Positions 35,482 to 46,095 of a stretch of 64,000 nucleotides of DNA are shown here, in pieces. The DNA is taken from positions 4,762,001 through 4,826,000 of the forward strand of contig NZ_CP109171.1 of assembly GCF_036246005.1 (NCBI RefSeq), read 5' to 3'. This stretch comes from Streptomyces sp. NBC_01723 (GTDB lineage Bacteria > Actinomycetota > Actinomycetes > Streptomycetales > Streptomycetaceae). Both the position numbers and the translations under genes were made by a program. Position 1 is the first letter of the stretch, and every line of letters begins with the position of its first letter. The notes beneath the pieces are model-generated. The model was not told the origin of the DNA. It made no database searches and saw only the letters and a program-made list of their open reading frames with translations.

Positions 35482-36632
35482 CGGGCGTCGGCTGGCTGCC
35501 CGCCGGCACCGAGGAGCTCTTCGGCCCCGAAGCCGCGGCCGAGGAGTCGTACGACGTCCTGACCGTCGACGTACCGCCGACCTCCTGGATCTCCGCCCTG
35601 GAGACCGCCCGTGACCGGCTGGGCTGCACGTACTTCGACTGGCTGAGCGCGGTCGACGAGCCGGGCACGGGGTTCCGCGTCGCGGCACACGTCGTGGCCC
35701 TCGGTCCCGTACGCCGGCTGCTGCTGCGCACGACGGTCCCGCACGAGTCACCGGCCCTGCCCACCGCCGTCGCGGTGTACGCGGGCGCGGCCTGGCACGA
35801 GCGCGAGACCCACGAGATGTTCGGCGTCGAGTTCGCGGACCATCCCGCGCTGGACCACCTGCTCCTGCCGGAGGGCTTCGAGGGCCACCCGCTGCGGAAG
35901 GACTTCGTCCTCGCCGCCCGCGTGGCCAAGGCCTGGCCCGGCGCCAAGGAACCGGGCGAGTCCGACCACGGCGGCCCCCGTCGCCGCCAGATGCTGCCGC
36001 CGGGCGTCCCAGACCCCAACGAGTGGGGCCCGCAGAAGGGCCAGCTGCCGCCCGCCCCGGCCCGCCCGGCACGCGGCGCGGGACGTGCGGCCGGAGAGCG
36101 CCCGGCTCGCGCGGCCGGTGACCGGCCGGTCCGCCGGACCCGTACGGCGGGCGAGGGCTCCGCCAGTCAGGCATCGCCGCCCGGCACCGGCACCGGTACC
36201 GAAGCGCCGTCCACTCCGCGTCGCTCCCGCACGGCGGCGGAGGGCTCGGCGAGCCAGACGCCCACGGCCGACCAGGCGCCTCCGGCCGACGAGTCTTCGG
36301 CCGCTCCGGCGCCCCGGCGCAGCCGCAGCGCGTCGCAGGGCTCGGCGAGCCAGCGGGCCGCCACAGACGCGGGACAGCCGGAGAAGACCGGGTCGTCCGG
36401 TGAGGCTCCCGCCCCCACCTCCGCACCCCGCAGCCCGGACGCGCCGTGGCATCACGACCGCCCGGCGTTCGACGAGCCGGCGGACAAGCGCGCCGAAGGC
36501 GACGCCGCCAGGGAGCCGCAGACTCCCGACGAGCCGGACGAGCCCCAGGAGCCGGACCGGAAGAACTCCGAGAACCCCGAGAACCCCGAGAACTCCGAGA
36601 ACTCCGAGAACCCCTCAGGAGGCCCGCGGTGA
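35478..36632 (+). CDS. nuoC: NADH-quinone oxidoreductase subunit C with long disordered tail
   Basis: A 384-residue protein. The first ~185 residues are a NuoC (30-kDa) domain ending with the signature [36 protein letters not shown] (motif within residues ~110-146). The remaining ~200 residues have no fold. They contain three GSASQ units each preceded by an Arg-Ser/Thr-rich stretch, acidic Glu/Pro runs, and an Asn-Glu-Pro/Ser repeat at the very end. NuoC proteins are normally 170-240 residues. It is coupled to nuoB by ATGA and to nuoH by GTGA. No nuoD follows, unlike almost all nuo operons. Confidence 0.9.
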   Translation: MTGVGWLPAGTEELFGPEAAAEESYDVLTVDVPPTSWISALETARDRLGCTYFDWLSAVDEPGTGFRVAAHVVALGPVRRLLLRTTVPHESPALPTAVAVYAGAAWHERETHEMFGVEFADHPALDHLLLPEGFEGHPLRKDFVLAARVAKAWPGAKEPGESDHGGPRRRQMLPPGVPDPNEWGPQKGQLPPAPARPARGAGRAAGERPARAAGDRPVRRTRTAGEGSASQASPPGTGTGTEAPSTPRRSRTAAEGSASQTPTADQAPPADESSAAPAPRRSRSASQGSASQRAATDAGQPEKTGSSGEAPAPTSAPRSPDAPWHHDRPAFDEPADKRAEGDAAREPQTPDEPDEPQEPDRKNSENPENPENSENSENPSGGPR

Positions 36633-37597
36633 ACGACGCCCTCGACGTCACCCTGCGCCTCCTGATCGTGTTCGTCGTCTTCCTCACGTTCCCCTTGATC
36701 GTCGGCCAGACCGAGCACAAGGTGATGGCCCACATGCAGGGCCGCCTCGGCCCGATGTACGCCGGCGGCTTCCACGGCTGGGCCCAGCTCGTCGCGGACG
36801 GCGTGAAGTTCGCGCAGAAGGAGGACGTGGTCCCGGCCGACGCGGACCGCCGTATCTTCCAGCTCGCCCCCGCCGTCGCCCTGCTGCCGTACCTCCTGGT
36901 GCTCCTGGCCATCCCCATCGGCCCCGGCGAGGGCGCGGTCGGCCAGGTCGTCGACGCGGGCGTCTTCTTCGTGCTCGCCGTGATGGGCGTCGGCGTCCTC
37001 GGCTCGCTCATGGCCGGGTGGTCCTCCGCCAACAAGTTCTCCCTCCTCGGCGGCCTGCGCACCGCCGCCCAGCTCCTCGCGTACGAACTCCCGATGCTGC
37101 TCACCGCCGCCTCGGTGGCCATGGCGGCCGGCACGGTCTCACTGGTCGGCATCCTGAACGCCTTCGAGTGGTGGTGGCTGCCCTGGCAGATCGTCGGCGC
37201 GATCGTCTTCTTCGTCGCCGGGCTGGCCGAACTGCAACGCCCCCCGTTCGACATGCCGGTCGCCGACTCGGAGATCATCTTCGGCGCCTACACCGAGTAC
37301 ACCGGCCTGCGCTTCGCCCTGTTCCTCCTCGCCGAGTACGCCGGGATCGTCGTCCTGTGCGGCCTGACCACGGTCCTCTTCCTGGGTGGCTGGCACGGGC
37401 CCTGGGGCGCGGACGGCCTCGGCTGGGTGTGGACCCTGCTGAAGACGGCCGTCCTCGCCTTCCTCGTGATCTGGCTGCGCGTGACCTACCCGCGACTGCG
37501 TGAGGACCAGCTCCAGAAGCTCTCCTGGACCCTCCTCGTCCCCCTCTCCCTCGCCCAGATCGCCCTCACCGGCATCGTCAAGGTGGTGATCCAGTAA
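36629..37597 (+). CDS. nuoH: NADH-quinone oxidoreductase subunit H
   Basis: A 322-residue membrane subunit that forms much of the quinone chamber. It has eight helices and the conserved loops [46 protein letters not shown] (with the essential Glu), [18 protein letters not shown] and [19 protein letters not shown]. It is full length compared with the family and all key acids are present. GTG 36629 overlaps the nuoC stop and has GGAGG upstream. Next is nuoI after two bases. Confidence 0.95.
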   Translation: MNDALDVTLRLLIVFVVFLTFPLIVGQTEHKVMAHMQGRLGPMYAGGFHGWAQLVADGVKFAQKEDVVPADADRRIFQLAPAVALLPYLLVLLAIPIGPGEGAVGQVVDAGVFFVLAVMGVGVLGSLMAGWSSANKFSLLGGLRTAAQLLAYELPMLLTAASVAMAAGTVSLVGILNAFEWWWLPWQIVGAIVFFVAGLAELQRPPFDMPVADSEIIFGAYTEYTGLRFALFLLAEYAGIVVLCGLTTVLFLGGWHGPWGADGLGWVWTLLKTAVLAFLVIWLRVTYPRLREDQLQKLSWTLLVPLSLAQIALTGIVKVVIQ

Positions 37598-37599
37598 CC

Positions 37600-38208
37600 A
37601 TGGCCCCCATCCCCGGCTCGGGCCTGGCCAAGGGCCTGGCCGTCACCCTCCGCACGATGACGAAGAAGACCGTCACCGAGCAGTACCCGGACGCCCAGCC
37701 CGAACTGCCGCCCCGCACCCGCGGCGTGATCGGCCTGTTCGAGGAGAACTGCACGGTCTGCATGCTGTGCGCCCGCGAGTGCCCCGACTGGTGCATCTAC
37801 ATCGACTCCCACAAGGAGACGGTCCCGGCGGCCACCCCCGGCGGGCGCGACCGCAGCCGCAACGTCCTCGACCGGTTCGCCATCGACTTCTCCCTGTGCA
37901 TGTACTGCGGTATCTGCATCGAGGTCTGTCCTTTCGACGCCCTGTTCTGGTCCCCGGAGTTCGAGTACGCCGAGACCGACATCCGTGACCTCACCCACGA
38001 GCGCGACCGGCTCCGCGACTGGATGTGGACCGTCCCGGCCCCGCCGGCCCTCGACCCCGGCGCCGAGGAGCCGAAGGAACTCGCCGCCGCCCGCAAGACC
38101 GCCGACAAACTGGCGGCCCAGCAGGAGTCCGCCCAGCAGGAGCCGGCCCAGCAGGAGTCGGCCGCCGACCCTGAGCAGCCGAAGCCGGAACAGGGGGGCC
38201 GGGAATGA
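37600..38208 (+). CDS. nuoI: NADH-quinone oxidoreductase subunit I, 2[4Fe-4S]
   Basis: A 202-residue ferredoxin-like subunit. Both cluster motifs are complete: [15 protein letters not shown] and [18 protein letters not shown]. These clusters (N6a/N6b) relay electrons to NuoB. An amphipathic N-terminus contacts NuoH. The C-terminal ~35 residues contain repeats of [10 protein letters not shown] encoded by 15-base units (about 38118-38165) and a Pro/Glu/Gln end, beyond the usual family length. In a complex without NuoG, this subunit is where ferredoxin could dock, as it does in ferredoxin-linked complex I relatives. That is inference. Confidence 0.94.
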   Translation: MAPIPGSGLAKGLAVTLRTMTKKTVTEQYPDAQPELPPRTRGVIGLFEENCTVCMLCARECPDWCIYIDSHKETVPAATPGGRDRSRNVLDRFAIDFSLCMYCGICIEVCPFDALFWSPEFEYAETDIRDLTHERDRLRDWMWTVPAPPALDPGAEEPKELAAARKTADKLAAQQESAQQEPAQQESAADPEQPKPEQGGRE

Positions 38209-38939
38209 CCCTCGCCGCGACCGTCCGCCACCTGGCCGCGGACCCCACGACCACGGCCGCCGAAGCACACGGCTTCCTCTCGCCGACCGGCGTCGAGATC
38301 GCCTTCCTCCTCGTCGGCCTGGTCACATTCGGCGCCGCCGTCCTCACCGTCACCACCCGGCAGCTGGTCCACGCCGCACTGTGGCTGGTCGTGGCCCTCG
38401 GCGGCCTGGCCGTCGAGTACCTCTTGCTCACCGCCGAGTTCATCGCCTGGGTACAGGTCCTCATCTACGTCGGTGCGGTCGTCGTCCTCATCCTGTTCGG
38501 CCTGATGCTCACCAGGGCGCCCATCGGCCGGTCCCCGGACGCCGACTCCGGCAACCGCTGGGCGGCCCTCACCGTGGCCGTGGCCGCCGCGGCGGCCCTG
38601 GTGTGGGTCGTCGTCGACGCCTTCCGCGCCACCTGGATCGATCTGGACGGTCCGGCGGCCGGCTCGACCGCCGTCACCGGAGCGAGTCTCTTCCAGAACT
38701 GGGTCCTCCCCTTCGAAGCCCTCTCCGTCCTCCTCCTCGCCGCGCTGGTCGGCGCGATCGTCCTGTCCCGCAAGGCCAAGGCGGACCGCGCGAGTGACGC
38801 GCCCAAGGCCGACGAACCCAAGGTCGATGCGCCCAAGACCGACGGCCCCAAGACCGACGGCCTCACCATGCACGCTCCCAAAGCCGACGCGCCCAAGGCC
38901 GACGCGCCGAACGCCGCCGCCAAGGGCGGTGACCGCTGA
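38205..38939 (+). CDS. nuoJ: NADH-quinone oxidoreductase subunit J with Lys/Asp/Pro tail
   Basis: A 244-residue subunit with five helices; [19 protein letters not shown] and [20 protein letters not shown] are the family's conserved segments, including the helix with the pi-bulge involved in coupling. After the last helix (about residue 185) comes a ~60-residue hydrophilic tail of Ala-Pro-Lys-Ala/Thr-Asp units. Family members usually stop near 170-200. ATGA overlap with nuoI; one-base TGATG overlap with nuoK. Confidence 0.93.
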   Translation: MTLAATVRHLAADPTTTAAEAHGFLSPTGVEIAFLLVGLVTFGAAVLTVTTRQLVHAALWLVVALGGLAVEYLLLTAEFIAWVQVLIYVGAVVVLILFGLMLTRAPIGRSPDADSGNRWAALTVAVAAAAALVWVVVDAFRATWIDLDGPAAGSTAVTGASLFQNWVLPFEALSVLLLAALVGAIVLSRKAKADRASDAPKADEPKVDAPKTDGPKTDGLTMHAPKADAPKADAPNAAAKGGDR

Positions 38940-39331
38940 TGCACCTCGCCTATCCCGCCGTCCTCTCCGCCCTCCTGTTCTGCACGGGCCTCTACGGCGT
39001 CCTGGCCCGCCGCAACGCGATCCTGGTCCTGATGTCGGTCGAGCTGATGCTCAACGCCGTCAACCTCAACCTGGTCGCCTTCGACGTCTGGCTCAGCAAG
39101 GCCGCCGAGGAGACCCTGCACTCCGGCCAGGCCCTGACCCTGTTCACGATCGCCATCGCGGCCGCCGAGATCGGCATCGGCCTGGCGATCGTGCTCGCCG
39201 TCCACCGCAACCGCGGCACCGCCGACATCGACAGACTGCGCGACACCGCCGAGGGCCACGAGCCGGACAGCCCCGACACCGACACCCCCGCGACCGGGAC
39301 GGCCGCCGAGAAGGCTGAGGCCACCGCGTGA
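38939..39331 (+). CDS. nuoK: NADH-quinone oxidoreductase subunit K
   Basis: A 130-residue subunit with three helices. Conserved Glu residues are in [20 protein letters not shown] and [20 protein letters not shown], both part of the proton path. The last ~35 residues are an acidic, Pro/Thr/Asp-rich tail past the usual ~100-residue length. GTGA overlap into nuoL. Confidence 0.93.
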   Translation: MHLAYPAVLSALLFCTGLYGVLARRNAILVLMSVELMLNAVNLNLVAFDVWLSKAAEETLHSGQALTLFTIAIAAAEIGIGLAIVLAVHRNRGTADIDRLRDTAEGHEPDSPDTDTPATGTAAEKAEATA

Positions 39332-41322
39332 CCACGACCACCCTCGCCGTACTCGTCCCCCTCCTTCCCTTCCTCGGAGCCGCCGCCGGCCTCCTCCTGG
39401 GCCGCACGGCGCCCGGCTTCGTCCGCCCGCTGGCCGTCCTGCCGACCCTGGCCGCCCTCGTCCTCGCCGTCCTGGTCGCCTCCCGCCAGGGCGGTGGCCG
39501 GGCCGTGGACGCCGCCACGGAGCTGACGCCCACCGGCTCGGTCCCCGTCGAACTCGCCCTGCACATCGACGGCTTCGCCGCCCTCGTCGCCGTCCTGGTC
39601 GGTACCGTCGCCACCTGCGTGCAGATCTACTCGACGGGCTACCTGCGCGACGACCCGCGCTACTCCTCGTACGCCGCGCTCGTCTCCCTGTTCACCTCCG
39701 CCATGTTCCTCGTCGTCTACTCCGGCGACCTGATGGTGCTGCTGGTCGGCTGGGAAATCATGGGCATCTGCTCGTACTTCCTGGTCGGCCACTACTGGGA
39801 GACCCCGGAGGCGCGCGCCGCCTCCCTCAAGGCCTTCCTGGTGACCAAGCTCGGTGACGTCCCCTTCCTGATCGGTCTGCTCGCGCTGGCCACCGAGGCC
39901 GGTTCCTTCCGCATCACGAAGATCCTCGGCGCGGTCGCGAACGGCTCTCTCGACCATCCGACGCTGATCGCCCTGCTGCTCCTGGCCGGCGTGGCGGGCA
40001 AGTCGGCGCAGTTCCCGCTGCACACCTGGCTCCCCGACGCGATGGCGGGCCCGACGCCCGTCTCCGCGCTGATCCACGCCGCGACCATGGTCGCCGCCGG
40101 TGTCTACTTCGTAGCCAGGCTCCTTCCGGTCTTCGAGGCCTCACGGGCCGCGATGGTCGTCCTCGCCGTCATGGCCGCCGTCACGATGGTCGGTTCGGCG
40201 CTCGCCGCGCTCGCCCAGGACGACATCAAACGCGTCCTCGCCTACTCGACGATCGGACAGCTCGGCTACATGACCGGAGCCCTCGCCGCCGGCGACCGCG
40301 GTGCCGCCGTCTTCCACCTCCTCACGCACGGCGCCTTCAAGGCGCTGCTCTTCCTCGCCGCCGGCGTGATCATCCACGCCGCCGGCACCAACTCGCTGGC
40401 CGCCATGTCCCGCATGCACAACCTGCGCGACCGGGTCCCGGACGCCTACTGGACGATGAGCGTGGCGCTGCTCGCCCTCGCCGCGATCCCTCCCTTCAGC
40501 GGCTTCTTCTCCAAGGAGTCCGTCCTCGGCGTCGCGGAGCACGTCGCGACCGGCCACACCGAGCACGCACCCGGCGCCGCGGGCTGGACGGTCCTCGTCG
40601 CGGGGCTGATCACGGCCCTGCTCACCGCCGCGTACGCGACGCGCCTGTGGCTGCTGGCCTTCCGCGGGCGGGGCGCCGAGGCCCCCGGCCACGGTCGGCA
40701 GTCGGTGGTCATGAACGCCGTGCTCTGGGTGCTCGCCATCCCCTCACTCGCTCTCGGCGGGCTCGCCTTCCGTCTGCTGCCCGACTGGTTCGACGGCCAG
40801 GACCTCACCCCGACCCTCACCACCTCCGTGCTCGGCACGGGTGTGGCCCTGATCGGCGGCATCGTGACCTACGCGGCCTGGCGGCACACCACCTCGTTCG
40901 CGGCCCGAGTCCCGCTCGGCGCGGTCGCGGCCCACCCGGAGGGCGACGCCGCACTGGTGGAGGCCGAGGCCATCGCCAGTCACGAGCCCGCCTACGGAAA
41001 CGTCGCCTCCGCCCCCGACCCGTCGGATCCCGGACGGCTCCTGCTGGGCCCGCTGCACCGGCACGCGGCCGCCGGCTTCCACCTGGACGATGTGTACACG
41101 ACCCTCTTCGTCCGGCCCGTCCAGGCCGGCGCGAGCCTCGTGCGGTTCCTCGACCGTGAGGTCGTCGACACCTACGTACACGGGGCGGGCGCCCTGCCCC
41201 GCTGGCTGGGGGCCGCCGTACGACGAGCCCAGACCGGCAATGTGCAGACCTACGTGAGCGCGCTGCTCGCCGGCACCGTCGTCCTCGCGGTCGCCGCCGT
41301 CCTCGTCGCCACGGGAGCGTGA
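39328..41322 (+). CDS. nuoL: NADH-quinone oxidoreductase subunit L
   Basis: A 664-residue antiporter-like subunit with 14 core helices plus the long lateral helix at the C-terminus. Core markers are [20 protein letters not shown] (Glu), [25 protein letters not shown] (Lys/His region), [18 protein letters not shown] and [17 protein letters not shown]. Full length, with no lost charged residue seen in the membrane core. GTG start overlaps nuoK. Confidence 0.95.
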   Translation: MTTTTLAVLVPLLPFLGAAAGLLLGRTAPGFVRPLAVLPTLAALVLAVLVASRQGGGRAVDAATELTPTGSVPVELALHIDGFAALVAVLVGTVATCVQIYSTGYLRDDPRYSSYAALVSLFTSAMFLVVYSGDLMVLLVGWEIMGICSYFLVGHYWETPEARAASLKAFLVTKLGDVPFLIGLLALATEAGSFRITKILGAVANGSLDHPTLIALLLLAGVAGKSAQFPLHTWLPDAMAGPTPVSALIHAATMVAAGVYFVARLLPVFEASRAAMVVLAVMAAVTMVGSALAALAQDDIKRVLAYSTIGQLGYMTGALAAGDRGAAVFHLLTHGAFKALLFLAAGVIIHAAGTNSLAAMSRMHNLRDRVPDAYWTMSVALLALAAIPPFSGFFSKESVLGVAEHVATGHTEHAPGAAGWTVLVAGLITALLTAAYATRLWLLAFRGRGAEAPGHGRQSVVMNAVLWVLAIPSLALGGLAFRLLPDWFDGQDLTPTLTTSVLGTGVALIGGIVTYAAWRHTTSFAARVPLGAVAAHPEGDAALVEAEAIASHEPAYGNVASAPDPSDPGRLLLGPLHRHAAAGFHLDDVYTTLFVRPVQAGASLVRFLDREVVDTYVHGAGALPRWLGAAVRRAQTGNVQTYVSALLAGTVVLAVAAVLVATGA

Positions 41323-41328
41323 GCAGGC

Positions 41329-42930
41329 GTGATCGATATCAACGAGTCCGTGATGCAGTTCCTTCTGGCGTTCGTCGTCGTCGGGCCGCTCCTGGGGGCC
41401 GTCGCCGCTCTGCTGCCCGCCCCGCCCGGGCTGAAGGGGAAGTCGCCCGAGCAGGCCGTCCTGCGGCACGGCGTCACCGTCACCGGCGCCGTCCTCATCG
41501 CCGCGATCGTCCTCGTGCTCGGCTTCGACCACGACCATCCGTCGAAGATGCAGGCCAGCACGGACATCAGCTGGATCCCCGCACTCGACGTGCGCATCCA
41601 CCTCGGCATCGACGGCATCTCCCTCCCCCTTCTGGTCCTGACCGCCCTGCTGACCTTCCTGTGCGCGCTCTACTCGTACTTCAAGCAGCGGCAGGAGCCG
41701 CCGACGGAGGCGCGGGCCGCGGGCCACGGCCCGAAGGGCTTCGTCGCGCTGCTGCTCGTCCTGGAGTCCGGCACCCTCGCGACCTTCGCCGCCCTCGACC
41801 TGATCCTGTTCTTCCTCGCCTTCGAGATGGTCCTCATCCCGATGTACTTCCTCATCGCCCGCTGGGGCGGCGAGGGACGGGCCGCGGCCGCCTGGAAGTT
41901 CATCCTCTTCACGCTCCTCGGCTCCGTCGTCATGCTGCTCGGCCTGCTCCTGATCGGAATCACGGCGGGCACATTCGACATGGTGGCACTCGCCACTGAC
42001 AACGGCCGGTCGTTGACCACATCCGTGCAGGTCATCGCGGTTCTGGCGATCGGGATCGGGCTGGCGGTGAAGACCCCGATGTGGCCGCTGCACAGCTGGC
42101 TGCCGGACGCCCACACCGCCGCGCCGACCGTCGGCTCGGTGCTGCTGGCCGGCGTCCTGCTCAAGATGGGTACGTACGGGTTCGTCCGGATCCTGCTGCC
42201 GGTCGCGCCGGACGGGTTCCGCACCTTCGCGCCCTACCTCGCCGCCTTCGCCGTGGTCGGCATCATCTACGGCTCCCTGGCCTGCCTGGCCCTGGCCAAG
42301 AGGGGTGCGAAGGGCGATCTCAAGCGCCTCATCGCCTACTCCTCCGTCGGCCACATGGGCTTCGTCCTGCTCGGCATCGCGACCATGACCCCGACCGGCG
42401 TGAACGGCGCCCTCTTCGCCAACATCGCACACGGCCTCATCACCGGCCTGCTCTTCTTCGTCGTCGGCGCCCTCAAGGACCGCACCGGCACCACCGACCT
42501 CGACACCCTCGCCGAGGAGACCGGCGCCGCCCTGTACGGCAAGGCACCCCGCCTCGGCGGCCTGCTCGCCTTCGCCGCGGTCGCCTCGCTCGGCCTGCCG
42601 GGCCTGGCCGGGTTCTGGGGCGAGATGCTGGCCCTGTTCGGCGCCTTCGACCCCCACGACGACCTCAGCCGCCCCGCCTTCCTCACGTTCATGGTGATCG
42701 CCGCGTTCGGCACCCTGCTGACGGCCGCGTACATGCTGATCGTGGTCCGCCGCGTCTGCATGGGCGCCCTGCCGCGCGAAGCCCCGAGGCTCGCCGACGT
42801 ACGCACGTACGAGTTCGCCGCGTGGACCCCGCTCGTCGTCCTCACCATCGTCGCCGGGCTGTGGCCCAGGACCCTCCTCGGGCTGACCGACCCGGCCGTG
42901 CAGCAGCTCCTCTCAGGAGGCACCCGATGA
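41329..42930 (+). CDS. nuoM: NADH-quinone oxidoreductase subunit M
   Basis: A 533-residue antiporter-like subunit with 14 helices. Key elements are FFLAFEMVLIPMYFLIARWG (Glu), TPMWPLHSWLPDAHTAAPTVGSVLLAG, LKRLIAYSSVGHMGFVLLG and LGLPGLAGFWGEMLALFGAF. These match the proton-pumping core. GTG 41329 lies six bases after nuoL; the ATGA stop overlaps nuoN. Confidence 0.95.
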   Translation: MIDINESVMQFLLAFVVVGPLLGAVAALLPAPPGLKGKSPEQAVLRHGVTVTGAVLIAAIVLVLGFDHDHPSKMQASTDISWIPALDVRIHLGIDGISLPLLVLTALLTFLCALYSYFKQRQEPPTEARAAGHGPKGFVALLLVLESGTLATFAALDLILFFLAFEMVLIPMYFLIARWGGEGRAAAAWKFILFTLLGSVVMLLGLLLIGITAGTFDMVALATDNGRSLTTSVQVIAVLAIGIGLAVKTPMWPLHSWLPDAHTAAPTVGSVLLAGVLLKMGTYGFVRILLPVAPDGFRTFAPYLAAFAVVGIIYGSLACLALAKRGAKGDLKRLIAYSSVGHMGFVLLGIATMTPTGVNGALFANIAHGLITGLLFFVVGALKDRTGTTDLDTLAEETGAALYGKAPRLGGLLAFAAVASLGLPGLAGFWGEMLALFGAFDPHDDLSRPAFLTFMVIAAFGTLLTAAYMLIVVRRVCMGALPREAPRLADVRTYEFAAWTPLVVLTIVAGLWPRTLLGLTDPAVQQLLSGGTR

Positions 42931-44474
42931 GCTTCCAGGCCCACCCCGTCGCCGGGACCGCCCCACAGCCGCTGGCCCAGAACCTCGTCCAGTCGGTCGA
43001 CTGGCTCGCCATCGCGCCGCCCACCATCGCGGCCGTCGTCGGACTCGCCGTCCTCGTCACCGACCTCTTCGTCAGGGACGCCCGCAAGTCGCTGCTCGGC
43101 TGGATGTCGGTCGCCGGCCTCGCCGCCTCCGCCCTCATGCTGCTGCCCCTGGTGAACGGCGACCGCTCGACGTTCTGCCAGACCGGCGACGCCGACGTCT
43201 GCAGCTACACCGCGGACACCTTCACCCTCGCCATCCAGTTCCTGGTCCTCGGCGGGGCCCTCCTGACCGCGCTCCTCTCGGTCACCGCCGTCAAGGACGC
43301 CGACCGGGGGCTGCCCGAGGGCGAGTTCTGGTTCCTGCTGCTCTCCTCGGCGGCCGGCGCCGCGCTGCTGCCCGCCTCCCGCGACCTCGCGACCCTGATC
43401 GTCGCCCTGGAGGTCGCCTCCCTCCCCGCCTTCGCCCTGGTGGGCCTGCGACAGGGCGACCGCCGGTCCTCCGAAGCCGCCCTCAAGTTCTTCCTGTCCT
43501 CGGTCACCGCGACCGCGGTCAGCCTCATGGGCATCAGCTTCGTGTACGCCACCACCGGCACCCTTTACCTCACCCAGGTGGCCGACCGCATCCAGAGCGT
43601 CGACGGGCAGCTCACCACGCTCGCCCAGACCGGCGTCGTCCTCACCCTCGTCGGCTTCGCCTTCAAGACGGCCGCCGTGCCCTTCCACTTCTGGGTGCCC
43701 GACACCTACGTGGGCGCGCCCCTGCCGATCGCGGCCTACCTGTCGGTGATCGGCAAGGCGGTCGGCTTCTCCGGCCTGATCCTCGTCACGGTCATCGCCC
43801 TGCCGTCCTACGCCGACGTCTGGGGACCGGCCCTCGCGGCGCTGGCCGCGCTCACCATGACCGTCGGCAACGTCGGAGCCCTCCGGCAGCAGGCCACGCG
43901 CGCGTACAGCGCGGTACGGCTGCTCGCCTGGTCGTCCGTCGGCCAGGCCGGCTACCTCCTGGTGCCGATCGCCGCCGCCGCGTACTCCGACGACCCCGAG
44001 CGGTCCATCGGCTCCACGGTCGCCTACGCGCTCATGTACGCCGCCGTGAACCTCGGCGCCTTCGCGGTGGCCGCCGTGGTGGGCCGTACGAGGTCCCTGA
44101 ACCGCGTCGCCGACTACCGCGGCCTGTACGCGTCCAATCCCCTGACCGCCCTGCTCCTGGCGTTCTTCCTGCTCTGCCTTGCGGGACTGCCGCCCGGCAT
44201 CATCGGCCTCTTCGCCAAGGTCACGGTCTTCTCCGCGGCCGTCGACGCCGGGCTCGGCTGGCTGGCCGTCGTCATGGCGGTCAACGTCGTGATCGCGCTG
44301 TTCTACTACCTCCAGTGGACGGCCCAGCTGTTCCGGGCGCCCGAGGAGCCGACCGTCGGCCACCACGTGCCCGTCCCCCTCACGGCGGCGATCACCGTGA
44401 CCGCGGTCCTCGCCCTCGCCCTCTCCGGAGCACCCCAGCTGATCCTCCGCTTCACCGACACCGGTCTCTTCTGA
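42927..44474 (+). CDS. nuoN: NADH-quinone oxidoreductase subunit N
   Basis: A 515-residue antiporter-like subunit. Markers are LIVALEVASLPAFALVGLRQGD (Glu), FKTAAVPFHFWVPDTYVGAPLPIAAYL and RLLAWSSVGQAGYLLVP. An internal stretch near residue 75 (FCQTGDADVCSYTADTF) carries two Cys in an external loop, typical of actinobacterial NuoN. It closes the operon; htpX follows after 258 bases with its own likely promoter. Confidence 0.95.
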   Translation: MSFQAHPVAGTAPQPLAQNLVQSVDWLAIAPPTIAAVVGLAVLVTDLFVRDARKSLLGWMSVAGLAASALMLLPLVNGDRSTFCQTGDADVCSYTADTFTLAIQFLVLGGALLTALLSVTAVKDADRGLPEGEFWFLLLSSAAGAALLPASRDLATLIVALEVASLPAFALVGLRQGDRRSSEAALKFFLSSVTATAVSLMGISFVYATTGTLYLTQVADRIQSVDGQLTTLAQTGVVLTLVGFAFKTAAVPFHFWVPDTYVGAPLPIAAYLSVIGKAVGFSGLILVTVIALPSYADVWGPALAALAALTMTVGNVGALRQQATRAYSAVRLLAWSSVGQAGYLLVPIAAAAYSDDPERSIGSTVAYALMYAAVNLGAFAVAAVVGRTRSLNRVADYRGLYASNPLTALLLAFFLLCLAGLPPGIIGLFAKVTVFSAAVDAGLGWLAVVMAVNVVIALFYYLQWTAQLFRAPEEPTVGHHVPVPLTAAITVTAVLALALSGAPQLILRFTDTGLF

Positions 44475-44732
44475 GCACAGCCGCTCCGGCACCCGCGCGT
44501 GCCGCACCCGGCGTCCACGCGCGTGCCGACGCCGCGGCCGTCACCCGTACGGACCACCCGCCCCGCCGTGAGCGCCGGGGAACTGGTGGCCCTCGCCTGG
44601 CGTTGACCAGTACGGAAGGGTCCACTGGACGTGATGCCACGGCACCAGTGGCACCGGAGACCAGGAAGCAACCACAGCGAGCGAGACCAGCAAGCGAAGG
44701 GTTCCCCTGCCGCACCACTTGGAGGGCGTACC

Positions 44733-45596
44733 GTGCACCGCCGGCACAACGGGCTCAGGACCGCAGTACTCCTCGGGGGACTGTCGGCGCTCATCATCGT
44801 CATCGGCAGCTTCTTCGGCCGAGCGGGGCTTGTCGTCGCCGTCCTCGTCGCCCTGGGCACCAACGCGTACGCGTACTGGAACAGCGACAAGCTGGCCCTG
44901 CGCGCGATGCGGGCCCGCCCGGTCAGCGAGTTCGAGGCCCCGGCGCTGTACCGCATGGTCCGAGACCTCTCCACGCAGGCCCGCCAGCCCATGCCGCGCC
45001 TCTACATCTCACCGACCGAGGCACCCAACGCCTTCGCGACCGGACGCAACCCGCGCAACGCGGCCGTGTGCTGCACCGAAGGCATCATGCGCCTGCTCGA
45101 CGAGCGTGAACTGCGCGGCGTCATCGGGCACGAACTCAGCCATGTCTACAACCGGGACATCCTGATCTCGTCCGTCGCGGGCGCCCTCGCCTCCGTGATC
45201 ATGTTCCTGGTCAACTTCGCCTGGCTGATCCCCATCGGACGCTCCAACGACGATGACGGACCCGGTCTGCTGGGCATGCTCCTCATCATGCTTCTCGGTC
45301 CGCTCGCAGCCACCGTCATCCAGCTGGCGATCAGCCGCTCCAGGGAGTACGAGGCCGACGCCTCCGGTGCGCAGCTCACCGGCGATCCCCTCGCCCTCGC
45401 CAGCGCCCTGCGCAAACTCGAAACGGGTACCAAGCAGCTTCCGCTGCCTCCGGAACCCCGTATCGAGACCGCCAGCCACATGATGATCGCCAACCCGTTC
45501 CGACCAGGACAGGGGCTGTCGAAGATGTTCTCCACCCACCCGCCGATGGCGGAGCGAATCGCCCGGCTCGAAAAGATGGCAGGTCGTCAGCAGTGA
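44733..45596 (+). CDS. htpX: HtpX-type membrane zinc protease
   Basis: A 287-residue M48 protease that degrades damaged membrane proteins. Two N-terminal helices (about residues 10-55), the zinc site [14 protein letters not shown] with the downstream [16 protein letters not shown] ligand Glu, and a second helix pair between them form the standard topology. GTG 44733 follows GGAGG. Length equals family norm. It is coupled by GTGA to the YccF gene. Confidence 0.94.
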   Translation: MHRRHNGLRTAVLLGGLSALIIVIGSFFGRAGLVVAVLVALGTNAYAYWNSDKLALRAMRARPVSEFEAPALYRMVRDLSTQARQPMPRLYISPTEAPNAFATGRNPRNAAVCCTEGIMRLLDERELRGVIGHELSHVYNRDILISSVAGALASVIMFLVNFAWLIPIGRSNDDDGPGLLGMLLIMLLGPLAATVIQLAISRSREYEADASGAQLTGDPLALASALRKLETGTKQLPLPPEPRIETASHMMIANPFRPGQGLSKMFSTHPPMAERIARLEKMAGRQQ

Positions 45597-46009
45597 AGAC
45601 CATCCTCAACGTCATTTGGCTCGTGCTCAGCGGCTTCTGGCTGTTCCTCGCCTACCTGCTCGCGGGCGCGCTGCTCTGCATCACGATCATCGGCATCCCG
45701 TTCGGGATCGCGGCCTTCCGCATCGGCGTCTACGCCCTGTGGCCCTTCGGCTACACGGCGGTCGAGCGCCCGGGCGCAGGAGCCCCCTCCTGCGTCGGCA
45801 ACGTGCTGTGGCTGGTCCTGGCCGGCTGGTGGCTGGCCCTCGGCCACATCGTCACCGGCATCGCGCTCTGCGTCACGATCATCGGCATCCCGCTGGGCAT
45901 CGCCAACTTCAAGCTGATCCCCGTCTCGCTGCTCCCGATGGGACGCGAGATCGTACGGACGGACCAGCCGTTCACGGCCACCGCGGGCGACCGGCGGACG
46001 GGTTGGTAG
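45593..46009 (+). CDS. YccF-domain membrane protein
   Basis: A 138-residue inner membrane protein with two repeated YccF units. [24 protein letters not shown] and [24 protein letters not shown] show the duplicated signature. The function of the family is unknown. Overlap with htpX suggests co-translation and perhaps a shared role in membrane quality. Confidence 0.9.
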   Translation: MKTILNVIWLVLSGFWLFLAYLLAGALLCITIIGIPFGIAAFRIGVYALWPFGYTAVERPGAGAPSCVGNVLWLVLAGWWLALGHIVTGIALCVTIIGIPLGIANFKLIPVSLLPMGREIVRTDQPFTATAGDRRTGW

Positions 46010-46028
46010 AACGAGCCTGGAGCGCTCG

Positions 46029-46055
46029 TTGTCCACAACTTCCGGGTTGTCCACA
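46029..46055 (+). promoter_or_regulatory. Paired DnaA boxes
   Basis: Two exact copies of TTGTCCACA at 46029-46037 and 46047-46055, 18 bases start to start, in the 86-base gap before the SMI1 gene. This is the DnaA-box consensus in high-GC actinobacteria. A pair in one spacer is unlikely by chance and could bind DnaA to regulate the flanking gene or titrate the protein. The site is not the replication origin, since dnaA/dnaN are absent. Confidence 0.6.
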
Positions 46056-46095
46056 GGCCCGCTCGATTGTCGGTGGCGGCCTGCATGATGAATGC

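Noticed and set aside
40744-42657. Long antisense frames opposite nuoL and nuoM
   Set aside because: Composition is typical of GC-rich shadows, and conserved complex I genes occupy the other strand.
46029-46055. Chromosomal replication origin
   Set aside because: Only two DnaA boxes, and dnaA, dnaN, gyrB and rpmH are absent.
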